A stretch of 64,000 nucleotides of DNA from Micromussa lordhowensis (lineage: Eukaryota > Cnidaria > Anthozoa > Scleractinia > Lobophylliidae), in NCBI GenBank assembly GCA_964020085.1, contig OZ026597.1, positions 16,804,415 to 16,868,414 on the forward strand, read 5' to 3'. Each line of letters opens with the position of its first letter. Position 1 is the first letter of the stretch. The notes beneath the pieces are model-generated. The model was not told where the DNA came from. It saw nothing but the letters and a program-made list of their open reading frames with translations, and ran no database searches. Positions 1-12,912 of this stretch are shown here, piece by piece. Made by a program: the position numbers and the translations under genes.

Positions 1-26
1 TTTTGCGTTCGTTCAATGTATAACAA

Positions 27-172
27 AACAGTTATTAGATTCGGTTTTTGTGATATCCAGAATAATCAAGGTCTCTGTAAGGGTTATCAGCCTTAGCCTT
101 CGGCTTCGGCTGATAACCCTTACCTCGACCTTGATTATTCTGGATATCACAAAAACCTCATCCAATAATTGT
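27..172. repeat. Palindromic foldback repeat (MITE-like)
   Basis: A long inverted repeat. The inner arms (about 43-100 and 108-157) start with GGTTTTTGTGATATCC and end with its complement, and imperfect outer arms extend to about 27 and 172. The tip around 97-112 is itself GGC/GCC palindromic. The short ORF across it is an artefact of the palindrome. Superfamily unknown. Confidence 0.85.
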
Positions 173-813
173 TTATAATCAGTTGAAAATCTTGTGATTA
201 TCAACTTTTATCGACAAATTAAACTTGTCGATTGACAATTATCAACAAATATTGAGTATTATCGACTTATCAACTACGTTTTCGATGATCGACTTTGATC
301 AACATGTTACGTCCTGTGTACAGGCTGTTGATTGTAACTGTATGTATTGGAATGTCACACCCTCCAGTGCTGACAGAAATTTAACCTCTGCTTATGCCTG
401 CCAACAATTAATTCATAGCAATTCATTGTCCAGAGGTCAGTAGTAGTTTATCTCCCCCACCCCTGTCCCCTGTCCCCCTTCATCCAATTCGTCCCGAAAC
501 AGAGCTTGATCATCCGAAATCCGAACCCCCCCTCCAAAACCCAGAATTTTAATGTCTTGATACAACAAGGTCCCCAAGATAATACACTACATGGCCGAAA
601 GATTGTCAGTTGATCGACAGTTTCTCAACAATCTGGTTAACTGTCTATAAGCTTATCTGTTTAAGAAATCTCATAACTTTACAAATCGTATTGAACGAGA
701 CGCCACGTAATAGGTTTTGCATGTTACACCGGCGATAAAGAAACGAAAGGGTCCTTGAAATTACGGAAAATAAATTCTAAATACCTTTAAAGCTAACACA
801 AAAAAATACGTAC
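173..813. other. No gene seen; presumed first intron of the leftward gene
   Basis: No exon with convincing coding character was seen on either strand. If the 814-894 exon is real, this is at least the first part of its first intron. Confidence 0.4.
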
Positions 814-894
814 CAAGATTTCTCCCCCGAGGGACCACTCTGCACGAATATACACGTCGTACAAAATGTGGTCCTCCGTGATCTCGGCAGCCAT
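814..894 (-). CDS. First coding exon of an unrecognised gene running off the left edge
   Basis: An ATG in good context (ATCATGG on the minus strand) opens an 81-nt exon encoding 27 residues that begin MAAEITEDHILYDVYIRAEW. It ends at a consensus donor (TTG|GTACGT) in phase 0. The remaining exons must lie beyond the left edge or were not recognised. It is divergent from securin, and its start codon is only about 220 bp from the securin start, so the two probably share a bidirectional promoter. I do not recognise the protein. Support is the start context, donor and compact geometry only. Confidence 0.5.
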
Positions 895-1112
895 GATGGA
901 ATTCTCCAATTGAAGGCGAGGAGACTAAGAACTATTATTTCATTGGTTGCGAAAGATCACGTGAGATGCCACCGCAAGAAAACCGCCATCTTTGAAAATC
1001 GATCTTGAGTTGAGTTGAATGGTCCCAAGGTATAGGCCTTCCAAACAAGAAATAAATCGCATCTCCTGTAAGGGCAAACACAAGTTTGAACAATTTAACG
1101 ATAGACTTATTA
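895..1112. promoter_or_regulatory. Putative bidirectional promoter between two divergent genes
   Basis: The short, head-to-head interval between the start codons of the leftward exon and securin must contain both 5' leaders and promoters. No TATA box stands out. This is inferred from gene geometry only. Confidence 0.4.
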
Positions 1113-3619
1113 ATGGCGACAGAAACAGCGTTCAGACCTCGCGTGGATCAAGAAAACGCTTTAGCCCTGAATATGAAGGGAGGAAATGTATCAGGTACAT
1201 GTGATATAAGTTATAAGCTTAATTATAAAGTTACGAGTAGGCTTGCTAACTTAACTTTGCACATACACTGTAGGCTTACATGTTACCATTTGATGAACGA
1301 TTGAAAAGTGATCTTTCTATTTACACGTAAAAACCCGGGACTAGAGAATAATTTGCGACTTTTAATACACTAATATTGGTACACAAGTGGAAAGGCGACT
1401 CTTCAGGTATATAACATGCATATCTAAGTACATTTAAAGCATATAAAGACTTAGACAGATTTTAGCAAAGGGAATTTAGAACAGAAGCCAAATTCTCATC
1501 GGAAATTGCATTCATATGTTTTATTATTGAGGACTTCACTGAAAATTCTTCCAATAAACCAGTTTTGAACTTTATGAAGGTCTTCGATTGCTATAATAAA
1601 CTGGTTTTACATGTAGGTCAAAATAAACCAAGTTATATTTTAGGAACAGAGAAAGCAAAACCATTTTCTAAAAGATTGAAAAGGAATTTCTATGTTAAAA
1701 CCTAAAAACTAGAACACTGCATGACTTTAAAATCTAAATTTTTGGTACACAGGGAGAAGTTTTGGTGCTGCAAAATCTTTCCATTCAGACAGTGCTCCTT
1801 TAACAACTCCACGACGTGCTCTTGGAGATGTAGGGAACACCATTAAACCGTCTACTGCAAAAGCCAGGAAGGGACTTGCATTAAAACCCAACAAGCTAAT
1901 GGGCAAGAAACCTGCAACAACAAAGATCTTTCAAGATCATGTAGGAACCCCGGCAACAAAAGGACTGCCACTTTTACAACAAATAAGCTCTGCAGGTCTT
2001 AAACAAAGTAGTAAAAAGAAGCAGGCGATTCATGTGAAGACTACAGAAAAACAAAGAGTGAAAGTAGAACAAGACCATTGTCAAAAAGAAACAATGTTTC
2101 CATTTGCTGATAAAGGTATGGACGAACAAAAATTAGGAAAATATTGCATGGTTCCAACACAACAGTATACAGTTGTATGTACAATTTCAGTTTGGAAGAG
2201 CCCATAAGTTTTATTTATTTTATAGGGACTTTTGAGTTCTTCCAACGTATATTTATGCTTATGTCAAGCTATGTGAAGAGAAATGAAATTGTAAGCTTGT
2301 CTATAATTCTCTTGGAAAGCAGCTAGTCATTCGAAATTATATGGAATTATTATGATCCAGTGTTCGTGGGATAATGTGAGACAAAAGAAAATAAAAAATT
2401 GAACTGATCTTAAGATTTTAGACTACTGGTACATGTATATATATTTAAGTCACAGCATGTACATCGTTTTTTTATTCCACCCGACCCCGAGACTCTTTTT
2501 GGCACTTGCAGTACAGTGACCAGATATCAGCAGTTCACAAAACTATCAAGGAATTGTTTTTGCAGTCTATGTTTGCTTAACTTGGACTTCTGGTTAAACA
2601 AGTTGCGACAACTGTTTAGGTTTTCCTTGTCTCACAAACACAAAGAAAAATCTTCAAACTCAAGTTTTTTGTTCTAATTATCATTTAGTTTAAAAGGTCT
2701 TGCAAGGTTCCCTCAATATATTTGGCAAGACTCTTAAAAATTCTTGAAATTCTTTGGCAAGTGCATAGATCATCAATAGTACACTCAAATATTTTGACAA
2801 AAATCTTTGAGCATCACTGAAAAAATTTCATCGAAGTTGGTAAAGTAATATTTGTGCTCTTTCATTCTATTCAGAGGATGCCCTTCCAAGACCAAACTAT
2901 GTTTCAGCGATCTTGAGGAATGTTGGAGCTCTTTACTATGGCTGTCAGTTTAGACCCCAGACTGGAACTGCTTCAGATTCTGAAGACAACACAGCAAAGT
3001 TTGTGCACTTTGAAAATGAAAGAAGACCAGAAAAAGGTACACAAAGCTCCAAAACCGTTTCAAGAAACAGTAGTTTGTATTCTTATTATTGTTCAGGGCC
3101 CCATCACCCCCCCACACCAACCTCTCTCTCTCTGGTTGCTTTGATACTCAGCTCTTAGCAAATCTTAGCAAATTTGAATAAAATTATTATTCCAAAGATG
3201 CCAAGAAGAGACACCCTATTAATGTTGAAATTGAAGATGAAATCATGGGCTTTCTGTCAAATTTTTGTAAAGTAAGTAGCATGGCTGGTGTTAATCTAAA
3301 GAATATTTTAAAATTAAATCTATCCATTGCTGAGCGTGACTTACATGTAACAAGCAACTGTGCAGGGAATCATTTTCTGTTTTTTTTTTAGCTTTGCTAT
3401 TGTCAATTTTATTTTCTTATTATTGCAGTTTCACGAGACCCCAGTTACTGAGTAAAAGCCTAATGTGTGTATATCTTGGTGTTTCTAGATACCTACATTG
3501 ATTCACTTCCATTTGAAGGAGAGCTGGATTCATTAACTAAAGGCTTTGATACACTCAGTCTTCCAGATATAGAATTGCCACCTATTGATATTGATTCACT
3601 GGGACTTGGCTTGTTGTAG
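1113..3619 (+). CDS. PTTG1: Securin (PTTG1-like), separase inhibitor and APC/C substrate
   Basis: Securin holds separase inactive until the anaphase-promoting complex destroys it at anaphase onset. Exons: 1113-1194, 1753-2115, 2875-3036, 3198 to about 3266, and 3489-3619, about 268 residues. Visible hallmarks in order: an N-terminal VDQEN at the KEN-box position; GRSFG followed by a perfect D-box RRALGDVGN (RxxLxxxxN); a long Lys-rich linker; an FPF motif closing exon 2; and a C-terminal acidic segment with IDSLPFEGELDSL and LPDIELPPIDID, the separase-binding style tail. The KEN lysine is replaced by Gln (CAA codon). Phases agree at the first three junctions; the 4/5 junction needs a donor at 3267 (GTAAAG) rather than the better-looking GTAAGT at 3272, so that boundary is uncertain. 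An in-frame ATG at 1086 is an alternative start. An AATAAA lies near 3917. Securins diverge fast, so the call rests on motif order. Confidence 0.85.
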
Positions 3620-4985
3620 AAATAGAATATTATTTTATACATTAGTTGTAAATTACACTGTAAATTTGTATTAGCTGTATATAGATTGTTTTGTATTCTT
3701 TTTTTTTTTCAATATTTTGAAACATGTTTTTTTTGTCGTTTTAAATCCGCTATTTTTCACTGTTGTAATTACAAAGAAAATTTATCTCTTCTGTCAATTG
3801 TCTCTAGACTTGAGAGTACAGTCTCTTTTAATTTCTTTGCATAATTTTGTATCTATAGTCTATTTAATTGAGATCCTCTGTTATTATGTATTAAAATAGT
3901 TCTCGAAAAAAGCTGTGAATAAATGTGATTTTTCGTTGTTGACCCTGCAAGTTCTCCTTGTCAAACATTTCCAATGTCCTCTTTGGACAAATAAGCTTCT
4001 CAGTTGTTACTAAATGGTTTGATGAGCACCTTCATTCTCATGATGAATGCCAAAGGGTTTGCCAGAGATTGTGTAACCCAGTGTTTTAAAATAACTTTTC
4101 AGCTGGAACCACTTAACCCGCAGCTTGTGGATACAATAATTTATTGCCTTTACAGTGGTCACTTGCAAAAGGTTCCATGTAGTGATTTGACGGGGAAACT
4201 TTTGGTATTTTGGAAAACTGGTGGCTGAAGAGAGGTGGTCACTTACAAGAGGTGGTTGCAACTGGAGGTTCCACTGTATCTTGTTCATTATGCATGCAAA
4301 CATCTTTTTTCATATCTAGACTATATGTGAGGGTATAGCCAAAAAGCTAAGCGAAAAGAATGGTTCAAGATTGACAGAAATAGAAGGCACTAGTACATGC
4401 CCTATGTCCCCCATGGCACAAAGAGGATTAGATCATGATGATCACGGGTTTCATTAACGTTTTCAGTGGAAAGGGCAACTGGTTTTCATAGGCAGGTAAA
4501 ACTGTTTGAACCGAACGTTTTTATAAGAAAAGCTTTCCTCTTGTTGGTCAAACCAGGCAGGCAGACCATCATCTCAGTCAGTCAATTTTCCCACTGCCCG
4601 ACCTGAAATAAAACCCTTGTATGACAATGATGATAAGACTTAAGACCATCGAAAAATTTGGTTGATTTGTAAATATATGCTAAGGTGTGATGGAGGTTGG
4701 GGGAAAATTAATGAGCAACAAATTAAAAAAGGAGGGGGAGAGGTTTGCACAGCCAAAATGCAAAAACAATTCAACCCTAACCCTTGTGCATGCTACATAG
4801 GGCTCAGGGTTGAAATTGCTCTTAGGCTCTATAAGTATCACTAGTAAGTACAGACAGCTAGTAATAAAAGTTGAAAGTAAGGTGACACATTTCTTCAGCA
4901 TTCTACCTTATTTTCTGTTTATGCGGATGCTTAATTCCCCCTGTGACACACACATGGGGGTATATACTCCATGTCAGAATGCCAT
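3620..4985. other. Securin 3' UTR and intergenic DNA with degraded repeats
   Basis: A poly(A) signal (AATAAA near 3917) follows the securin stop. At about 4140-4280, short blocks related to GGTGGTCACTTACAAGAGG recur, a motif scattered elsewhere in the window. No coding exon was recognised. Confidence 0.5.
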
Positions 4986-4988
4986 GGA

Positions 4989-5069
4989 TGCAGGGAATCA
5001 TGGTAGTTGTATTTATCATCTTGGACTGAATGTTTGTTTTGATGAAAACAACTACCATGATTCCCTGCA
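4989..5069. repeat. Perfect 22-bp inverted repeat (hairpin)
   Basis: Left arm 4989-5010 begins TGCAGGGAATCATGG. Right arm 5048-5069 is its exact reverse complement. The arms are separated by a 37-nt loop. It lies in intergenic DNA and no transposon family was identified. Confidence 0.9.
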
Positions 5070-5992
5070 GGCATGTATCATTGAGGGAATTGGCCATTCA
5101 CAAGGGCAGATGGGAAGGAGGAAAGAAGGCAGTCTCCTCTCTTCCCATGATCCCCTCCATGTCCCCAAGGAGTTCAATCCAGACTCCCTTGAATAGACCC
5201 TCCAGGGATGATTGGGGACAAGTCAGATCATCTCAGATGCAAACTCGTATGTTTTCAACGGGACAGCTTTTACCTAATATGTTCTTGGATGACTCACATG
5301 CACATCTTAGGCATCTTAGAGGTGATATATAAATCTGAGTGCTGGCAGTACGCGGCAAAACTTTTCACTAGAATGGACTGGGACGAGACAAAGGTGCAGT
5401 ACTCAAGAAAGATGCGTTGACGGATAAACCTCGTCTGACCCTGAGCAAAAATGACCGGCTGCCAGTAATCTACAAGTTATTTTTTAAACGTGACTTCTAT
5501 TACATAATATGATCTACAGCCACGTCCACGACTCATCTGTACTCCTGATATATGCGCAGCTGCAGCAAATTGTTATCAAACGTGCGTGTGCAGGATTTTA
5601 GATGCTCCATCTTGCTTTAGAATTTTGTGTTATAGATTCGAGAGGATATTACAGTAAAAGTTCTTAAGAACATTCCTTTCAAAGAACCGGTCTTGGCAAA
5701 ATAATCCCGTCTTTTGTTGTTTATATTGTTATGGTCCAACGGTGACTGGAATTCTTGTCCAGCCTGTCACGCAAGACAAACCCGCCAAATGATGACGTGC
5801 ATTTTGGCGGGTAGTTTAAGCCAATCAGACTTTCCAATAGACCCTACCGGTTTCAAACGGGCGAAAGACGAGTAAAACGAGCTACGCTATCCTGTTTATA
5901 AACACTCCATCGTACCATCGTAGTGGAGTTGAACACGTCGCAGTGAGAAATTTGGAAGCGTATGCTAGGTTTTCCTTGTTCTAAAGACAAAA
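5070..5992. other. Intergenic DNA and BHMT promoter/5' leader
   Basis: No ORF here looks real. The BHMT transcription start must lie in the right part. A GC-richer stretch around 5740-5960 precedes the start codon; no specific promoter element is certain. Confidence 0.4.
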
Positions 5993-8900
5993 ATGGCTCC
6001 GGTAAGACTTCACTTTCGACTATTTAATATTTCCGTGATTGTTTTGAAGTTGTGAATTATCTAAATTCGATTTCATGTCGGTTTCATAGAAACGCGGTAT
6101 TCTTGAAAGACTTGACGCAGGGGAAGTTGTTATTGGCGATGGCGGTTTCGTCTTTGCGTTGGAGAAACGTGGCTATGTTCGAGCTGGTCCTTGGACGCCA
6201 GAAGTTAATGTAGAGTACCCTTCGGCAGGTAAATTTTATAGTCTGACTTGATTTTCGTGAAATATTCCCTTCCTAAAAGTAAAACTTTTATACGTGACCT
6301 CGCATATTTGTTTTGATCGCGCGCGAAATTTATTGAAATGTGCTAAAGGGCGGACGAGGGTGCTGTACTTAATCGAACAATCTTTTCGCGCCGTGTTTAT
6401 GTTCAAAAACATGTTACAAGGATGCCATTACTTTTAGTTTGAACTTAATAAGCTTATGTAGCTTAATTTGTTGCATTATGGACAGTTTGAAACGGAAAAT
6501 TCCGCCAAATTTCTTGCGGATGAGTTGATGACACGTCTTCTTCTTGATTTATTCTTCTTCAAAACGAACTTAACTTTCTTTCCAAAGCTTATACTGACGA
6601 ATGTGCAGCTAAGCGTTGAAGTGATTTTCCTGAGGTTTGTTGAAGAAAGTCGGGGACCAGCCAGCCTGTAGCAAAACCGGAAATTGTAAAAATCGCACAC
6701 ATCGCTCAAAATATATCGACAACGTGACTTCGTGTCCGAAAACTGGAGTAAGGGCTATTTATTCCCATTGTAACTTAGGATCATGGACCTGACCGGCTAC
6801 CAGCATGCATTAACAGGTCATCACCACACCGTTTGAATGAGGAAACTGGTTGCTCCTGTCGCAAAATTTTGAGAGAAGATAAAGAACACGTAAGCTTACA
6901 AGTGTTCTGAGAAAAGCGGAATTCGGAATTCAATTATTTCACAACAATTCACCTTCCTTGTGGTTTCTTTTTCTTCGAAGAGGAAACTATAGCTTCTTCT
7001 TAGTTAAAAATTAAAGACATCTTTTGTCAGTTTTTACATGAAAGCATACATTACCCCATTATATAACATTATTAATAATAATAACAATAATAATAAAAAT
7101 AATAATAATTTCCTCTCATAAAAATTCTGCAAGCAGTTGATCAGCAAAAAATTCTTACAAGCAAGCTTTGACATGGTACTTATTTCATCCCCTCCACCTC
7201 CATTGAATAAATTGCTCCTTGTTAATCAATTTTATTCTACTCCAAAGTTAAAGAACTTCACAGAGAATTTCTGCGGGCTGGCTCAGATGTGATGCAAACA
7301 TTCACGTTTTATGCCAGTGACGACAAACTTGGGAATCGTGGAAACACAGCAGCACAGATTGGGGTGAGTAACATTACTTATTTCAATGTAGCTATTTGTA
7401 GCATCTTATAAAAGCCTCAGAGTTTTGGTTGCTCTGGTGATGTTTGACTGTACTTGTCTGCTTCAGGACCTGCATTGAGTTTTGAACTTCTGGTGTTTAT
7501 AATAATTATTAGTATTTTTTCTTACACAGTGCCAAGCCATCAACCAGGCAGCATGCGACATTGCCTTTGAGGTAGCAAATGAAGGAGATGCTTTGGTTTG
7601 TGGTGGAGTATGTCAAACACCTACATATTTGAGTGGTAAAGGAAAAGAAGCTTGTCAGAAAGAATTTGAGAAACAGATAGAAATCTTCCTCAAGAACGAT
7701 GTAGACTTCTTACTTGCAGAAGTAAGTTTATCAGCAGTACGTAAATCAAGCAGGTGTAAGCCTTTGATTAAGAGATAGTATAGCCAACAATGTAGATCAT
7801 TAAAATTAAACAATGTAACATTACGATAAAATCCATTCAAACTCTAGTATACAGTGTAGATGTCTATTTTTATATTACCACGAGGGGTTACAAGTATTTT
7901 TGTTGCATTTTCAATTTCCAACTTCAACTCAAAACGTTGTTCAATATTTTCTTGTTATAAGTGAGTGGAAAAATCTAATTGGCTGGGCAAATAAGCAATA
8001 CTTAACTAGGTAGCTCCATATAAACATGCCTAGGAGAAAACAGACACATTTGGTTGTGATACATTTTATTTCCTAACTTATGAAACTGTAAAATTATTCT
8101 CAGTACTTTGAACATGTGGAGGAAGCTGAATGGGCAGTGGAATCGTGTAAAGCCACGGGCAAACCTACTGCCGTTTCACTGTGCATTGGGCCCCAAGGAG
8201 ATTTGCACGGCATTCCTACTGGGGAATGTGCAGTGCGCTTGGCTCATGCAGGTATACCAATGAATCCACACTAAGTTTTCAACAAAATGGCACAAAATTG
8301 CAAAGGTCAAAACAGTTTATGATCAAAATTTCACGTTCCAAGGTTAATTGTTTCTGAAAATTTAAAATGACCACAAAAGAATCAAACCAGCAATTCCCCT
8401 AAGATGCCATAAGCTAATGTATAAATAGAATATGCCAGCATATACTTGAACATTCAATTTACTTAATGTGATATGTGACAAAAGCAAAAGGTCAAAGCAC
8501 ATCAATTTTGGTCTTTGTAGATGTGACCAAGTTCTTAGAGCTTTAATACTTCACCAGACACTTAATGCTAAATATTCTGCACACCCTTTTATGCATACAT
8601 ATGGTACTTGTTCTCCAGTCTCATGCTTTTTCCCTCCATTAACAAACCATATAAAGTGATTTTCAAGGTCAGCAATACTAACTGTTAAACTGGTGCGATT
8701 TTCTAGGTGCAGATATTATTGGCATAAACTGTCATTTTGGCCCTGATGAATGCATTGAAGCATGCCGTTTGATGAAGGCAGCCCTTGATGCTGCTGGGAT
8801 TAAGAAGCATTTGATGGTTCAACCTCTCGGATACCTCACTCCTGATGCTGGCAAACAGGGGTTCATCGATCTTCCAGAATTTCCTTTTGGTTAGTTCCTT

Positions 8901-11092
8901 TTAGTATTTTAAAAATTGAACATTTTATTGTTATTTTATCACTTTAAGATTTTTAACAAAATTACACCCCCTATTGAGGGTATTCATGTGGCCGATGAAT
9001 ACATCGAAGTCTCTAGTAACGCCAGAAATATAGGAGTAACTTTTGATACTCAAACATGTTAGGAACGCCTGCAAGACAGCCTTTTATCATTCATACAATA
9101 TAGTGAGGATTTGGAACTGTCTTTCTCAGGATGAAACAGAAATACTTGTCCACATGTTTATTTCATCCAAGTTGCACTTGTGTAATGCACTACTTTATGA
9201 CCTACCACAATCGGTGCTGGATAGGCTCCGGAATGTCTAAAATCGCTCAGCAAGATTGGTATAAAAAAACTTCAAGATCAGAACACATAACACCTGTTCT
9301 TCGTAGATTACATTGGCTTTCAATCCGACAATGAATTACCTACAAGATTCTACTTGCATATAAAGCACTCAATGGCATGGAGCCACAATACTTAGTTGAT
9401 CTACTCCAGCACTACACAACTTAGATTATCATCAAAGAATCTCTTGGTAGTACCGAAATAAAACCTAAAGTCCTATGGAGACAGATCATTTCAAGTTTTT
9501 TCCCAGACTATGAAACATGCTGCCAAACAAACTTAAATCTATTACTTCACTTGACGTTTTTAAAAAAGAGCTTAAATGTTACTATTTAGAGAGGCCTTTA
9601 AATCATAACTTATTTCCGTTTTTTTAGCATATTTTATTTTTTTACCATGAATTGCTATGCGTAAATTATTTAATTAATATTTTGCTTTTTAAAATTGTCA
9701 AGTGCCTTTGAACTAGAGGAAATGGCGCAATATAAATGATTGTTATTATTAGTAGCAATAGTAGTAGTATTTTGGTATCTTAGTATATTATGTAAAAAAA
9801 AAGGATGTGTGGTTTGATTCCTTTAATGGTCTAAATTCTGAAGCTTGTTTCATGGAAAGCTGTTAGAAGAATGCAGTAAGGAAGACTCCCAGTTTACCAA
9901 GATCTTGTTCTTTGCAGCTCTAGAGCCAAGACTGATGACTCGATGGGATGCACACAAGTTTGGTCGTGACGCTTACAATGCTGGAATACGCTTCATTGGT
10001 GGTTGTTGTGGAATTGAACCCTACCACATCAGAGCTGTTGCAGAAGAGGTGAGCTTCCTTTATTAAAATTTAGAAACTCTGTTCAAAGGAAAACAGTACT
10101 GTGTTTCTGTGTGATTTGTGCTTAATGAATTCATGCGATTTGTGATTATTGCAAAAAGAACTCTCTCTCTCTACCGGTAACTATTTTCCATATTTTAAAA
10201 TGCTTATGTCAACAATTTTTTGTTTGTTACTCAGCTGGCTAAGGAGAGAGGAAAGCTACCAAGAGCGAGTGAAAAACATGGCCCTTGGGGAGAGGGGCTA
10301 AGGTTGCACACTAAGCCATGGGTTCGAGCCAGGTAATGAAAAGTGAAATTGCCTGTAACTGTAAAATCATAGTTAACAGAGGGGAATGGTTATGAAGCCC
10401 ACCAAACATCAAAGGTGGAAACAACCATTCACAATCTTTGGTTTTTGCTCATACACTATGCATGAATTACAAAACTGTGTTTCATGCTCGGTCAAGGCCA
10501 AACAAGTGAACAACGAACTTTGTCAGGCATACCTCTTCCCCTTTAGCAACTATGGTAAAATACAGCATTGCATTTGTGCTATTGTGATAATACATGTAAA
10601 TGTTTTCCGAGAATGACAGTCATGAAAAAATAGTTTTCATAATGTCATTGCTATCAAAAGTTTTGCTAAATATATTGCACTGAAGTGGCCCATATCATTG
10701 ACATGTTTTTGTTATCACTTTTTAAAAACGTTTTGGACCATAAGTTGAGAAAAAAGTTAAATTATATGACTGAGAGGTAACCAAGTGATTTGTAATTGCA
10801 GCTCTTTCAATCAGTAGAAAGTTGTTTTTTTACAAAGGATATGGAGCTTCTGTAATCACAAGTTAAACAAAAATTGTGTTTTACTTACAGGGCACGTAGA
10901 GGTTATTGGGAGAACATCAAGCCATCAAGTGGTCGACCATTCTCTTCAAGTATGTCAAAACCAGACGACTGGGGTGTTACTCAGGGAGACAAAGACTTGA
11001 TACAGCATAAAGAGACCACCACTCAAGAAGAGATGGATTGTGTCATCAACCGTTCCACGCACAAAGAGGAAGTTGTAAATGGAAGTGACTGA
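5993..11092 (+). CDS. BHMT: Betaine-homocysteine S-methyltransferase
   Basis: Transfers a methyl group from betaine to homocysteine, giving dimethylglycine and methionine; a cytosolic zinc enzyme. Nine exons with continuous phase: 5993-6001, 6090-6228, 7248-7363, 7530-7721, 8104-8251, 8707-8889, 9918-10048, 10235-10332, 10891-11092, giving 405 residues plus stop, the normal length for the family. The N-terminus [20 protein letters not shown] has the pterin/homocysteine-methyltransferase barrel start. The three zinc cysteines are present: Cys210 in GINCHFGP, and Cys292-Cys293 in [13 protein letters not shown]. The first coding exon is only 9 nt (Met-Ala-Pro), so automatic annotation may miss the start. 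Intron 6 contains a dead LINE tail. No disabling lesion was seen. BHMT rather than a bacterial-type homocysteine methyltransferase is supported by the full-length C-terminal segment ([20 protein letters not shown]). Confidence 0.97.
8966..9760 (+). mobile_element. Dead CR1/L2-type LINE 3' end in BHMT intron 6
   Basis: Conceptual translation in shifting frames gives the characteristic end of a CR1/L2-like reverse transcriptase: NIGVTFD, then [18 protein letters not shown], then [15 protein letters not shown], with stops and frameshifts between. The element ends in ATAAATGATTGTTATTATTA, the short-repeat 3' tail typical of this LINE group. Same orientation as the host gene. Only the 3' fragment is present, as expected for 5'-truncated insertion. 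Confidence 0.85.
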
Positions 11093-12912
11093 GATCTTGA
11101 AATTACTGTAAATAGCCTATAAAAATTGCTGTATGATAGATGGAGTTAAGAAGAGTGTCTTTGTGAATCTTTCCACAGTAAATTGTATTTCTCAGTAGTA
11201 ATGTCATTGACATATTTTGATGGTTGAAATGGTATGTTATCCAAGTTATACTTGGATAATTTGTTTTTAATATTCTTTTAAAATTGCAATTGCAATATTA
11301 TTATTTGTAGTTAGTAGCTAGGCTCTATTTGAAGATTTGATTTTGTCAAAGAAAACAAGCAGTATGATATATTATATTTTAATTGTGAAATTCATGGCTG
11401 AATACCTAGCTGTAACATGATTAAATTCCATTCTTGAAAGACAGAAAGTACATGATGCCCATGGTTGATTAAGATATCAAATTACCTTATATATATATTT
11501 TTATCCTCCATTGTCCTTGTTTCATTTAATTCTTTTCTAAAACGGATTTCAGTAATTACTGACGTGTCAGTTGTGTAAATAAATATTATATGAATGCTGT
11601 CATGTTTTCTGTACGTAACATGGGTTTTAAAAAATAGCACATCGTAACATTGTAAACTAAATGTCATCAAAAATCATTAAAAGGCTTATAATAACATCAT
11701 GCGTTCTCAAACTTGATCAATGCATTCTCTATCAAATGCTCAAGGTAGCTCCATAGGGTAATCACTTATTGTGTTGCACACACTACTATTATGCTTTGAA
11801 TACTGTTTTTGCATTTGGTTTTACATCCAGTTATCTCTAACTTATTACATGTACATGTAACAAAATGGTGTTTTCCGATGACAGCTGTTAACATTTTGGC
11901 TTTTAGCCTTGAATTATAAATGCAGTTTTATGGCTTTAATTGTGATTTTCTTGAATTTCCTCAGATGAAAGCTTCCCAAAATTTTCACAGTACAAAGCAT
12001 CCGGTGGGATACAAATTTAAACATGAAAAAAGTATGGTTTGTACACATTTTTTTTTTTCAATTTTTGCAAATTTATTTTCAGGCAGAAAAATTGGTCACA
12101 TAGATCTCCCTGAAAAACAAGGTCCAACAAAAATTAAATATTTACTACCAGTCTGCCAAATTGTATGGAATTTCACCAAAAGAAATGCGAGATAATTTAC
12201 TGTCAATTTTGCTTCTTGTGTTCATGTTGACATCAAAAAATATTGAAAAACACTAACATGGGCAGATTACTTAAGCTTTCATCCTCAGTGATTGTGGGGA
12301 GCCACCTTATGTTGATGAGCAAGGCTGTATTCCCTTAAAGGGAGGGTTTCAGTTCAATGCATGTCTATTATTTATTTGCCGGTGCATACTTTTTGGCACA
12401 GGCCGTTTTTTTTTTTATGAACTGGTCGTAAGCAACTTATGTAATTTGGCATGCAAAGAGCCATGAAATCATCAGTTATAGAATAAATTGTGTCAAAACT
12501 ATATTTATTGGTCAACAGCATTAGTTAAGTCCACTGAAATCTTCTGAGAATTTTGGTCATCTGTAATTCTGCCATGACTAACTACAGCATGTGATTACTG
12601 AACTACATCTGAGGGGGGTTTTAAGCGATAGCAATGATAAAAAGCGAACAGAAGTATTGATTTAGAGACATGTGCTGAACAGTGAAACCCTCCCCTAAAC
12701 ACGCATCATACTTTTCCTCGAAAAAAACAATGAAAAGCAAAGGGGTTGCACATAGGAAGTGCTTCTAAGATGCATCAGATTTCATGTAGGTCATTCTACC
12801 AGCATCACACTACTATAGGCCAGAGTCACTGTTCAGGCTCAAACCGAGATATCACTCTGGGCTAAACAAAATACAGGGCCACTTTTAACTATCCATCAAA
12901 CGAGCTGGCTTG
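11093..12912. other. BHMT 3' UTR and intergenic DNA
   Basis: AT-rich sequence with several AATAAA-like signals (for example near 11577). No convincing coding exon or recognised repeat was seen before the tandem block at 12913. Confidence 0.45.

Noticed and set aside
4010..5332. Overlapping ORFs of 60-128 codons between securin and BHMT
   Set aside because: They lie on both strands over repeat-like sequence, and none shows domain features or conserved splice structure.
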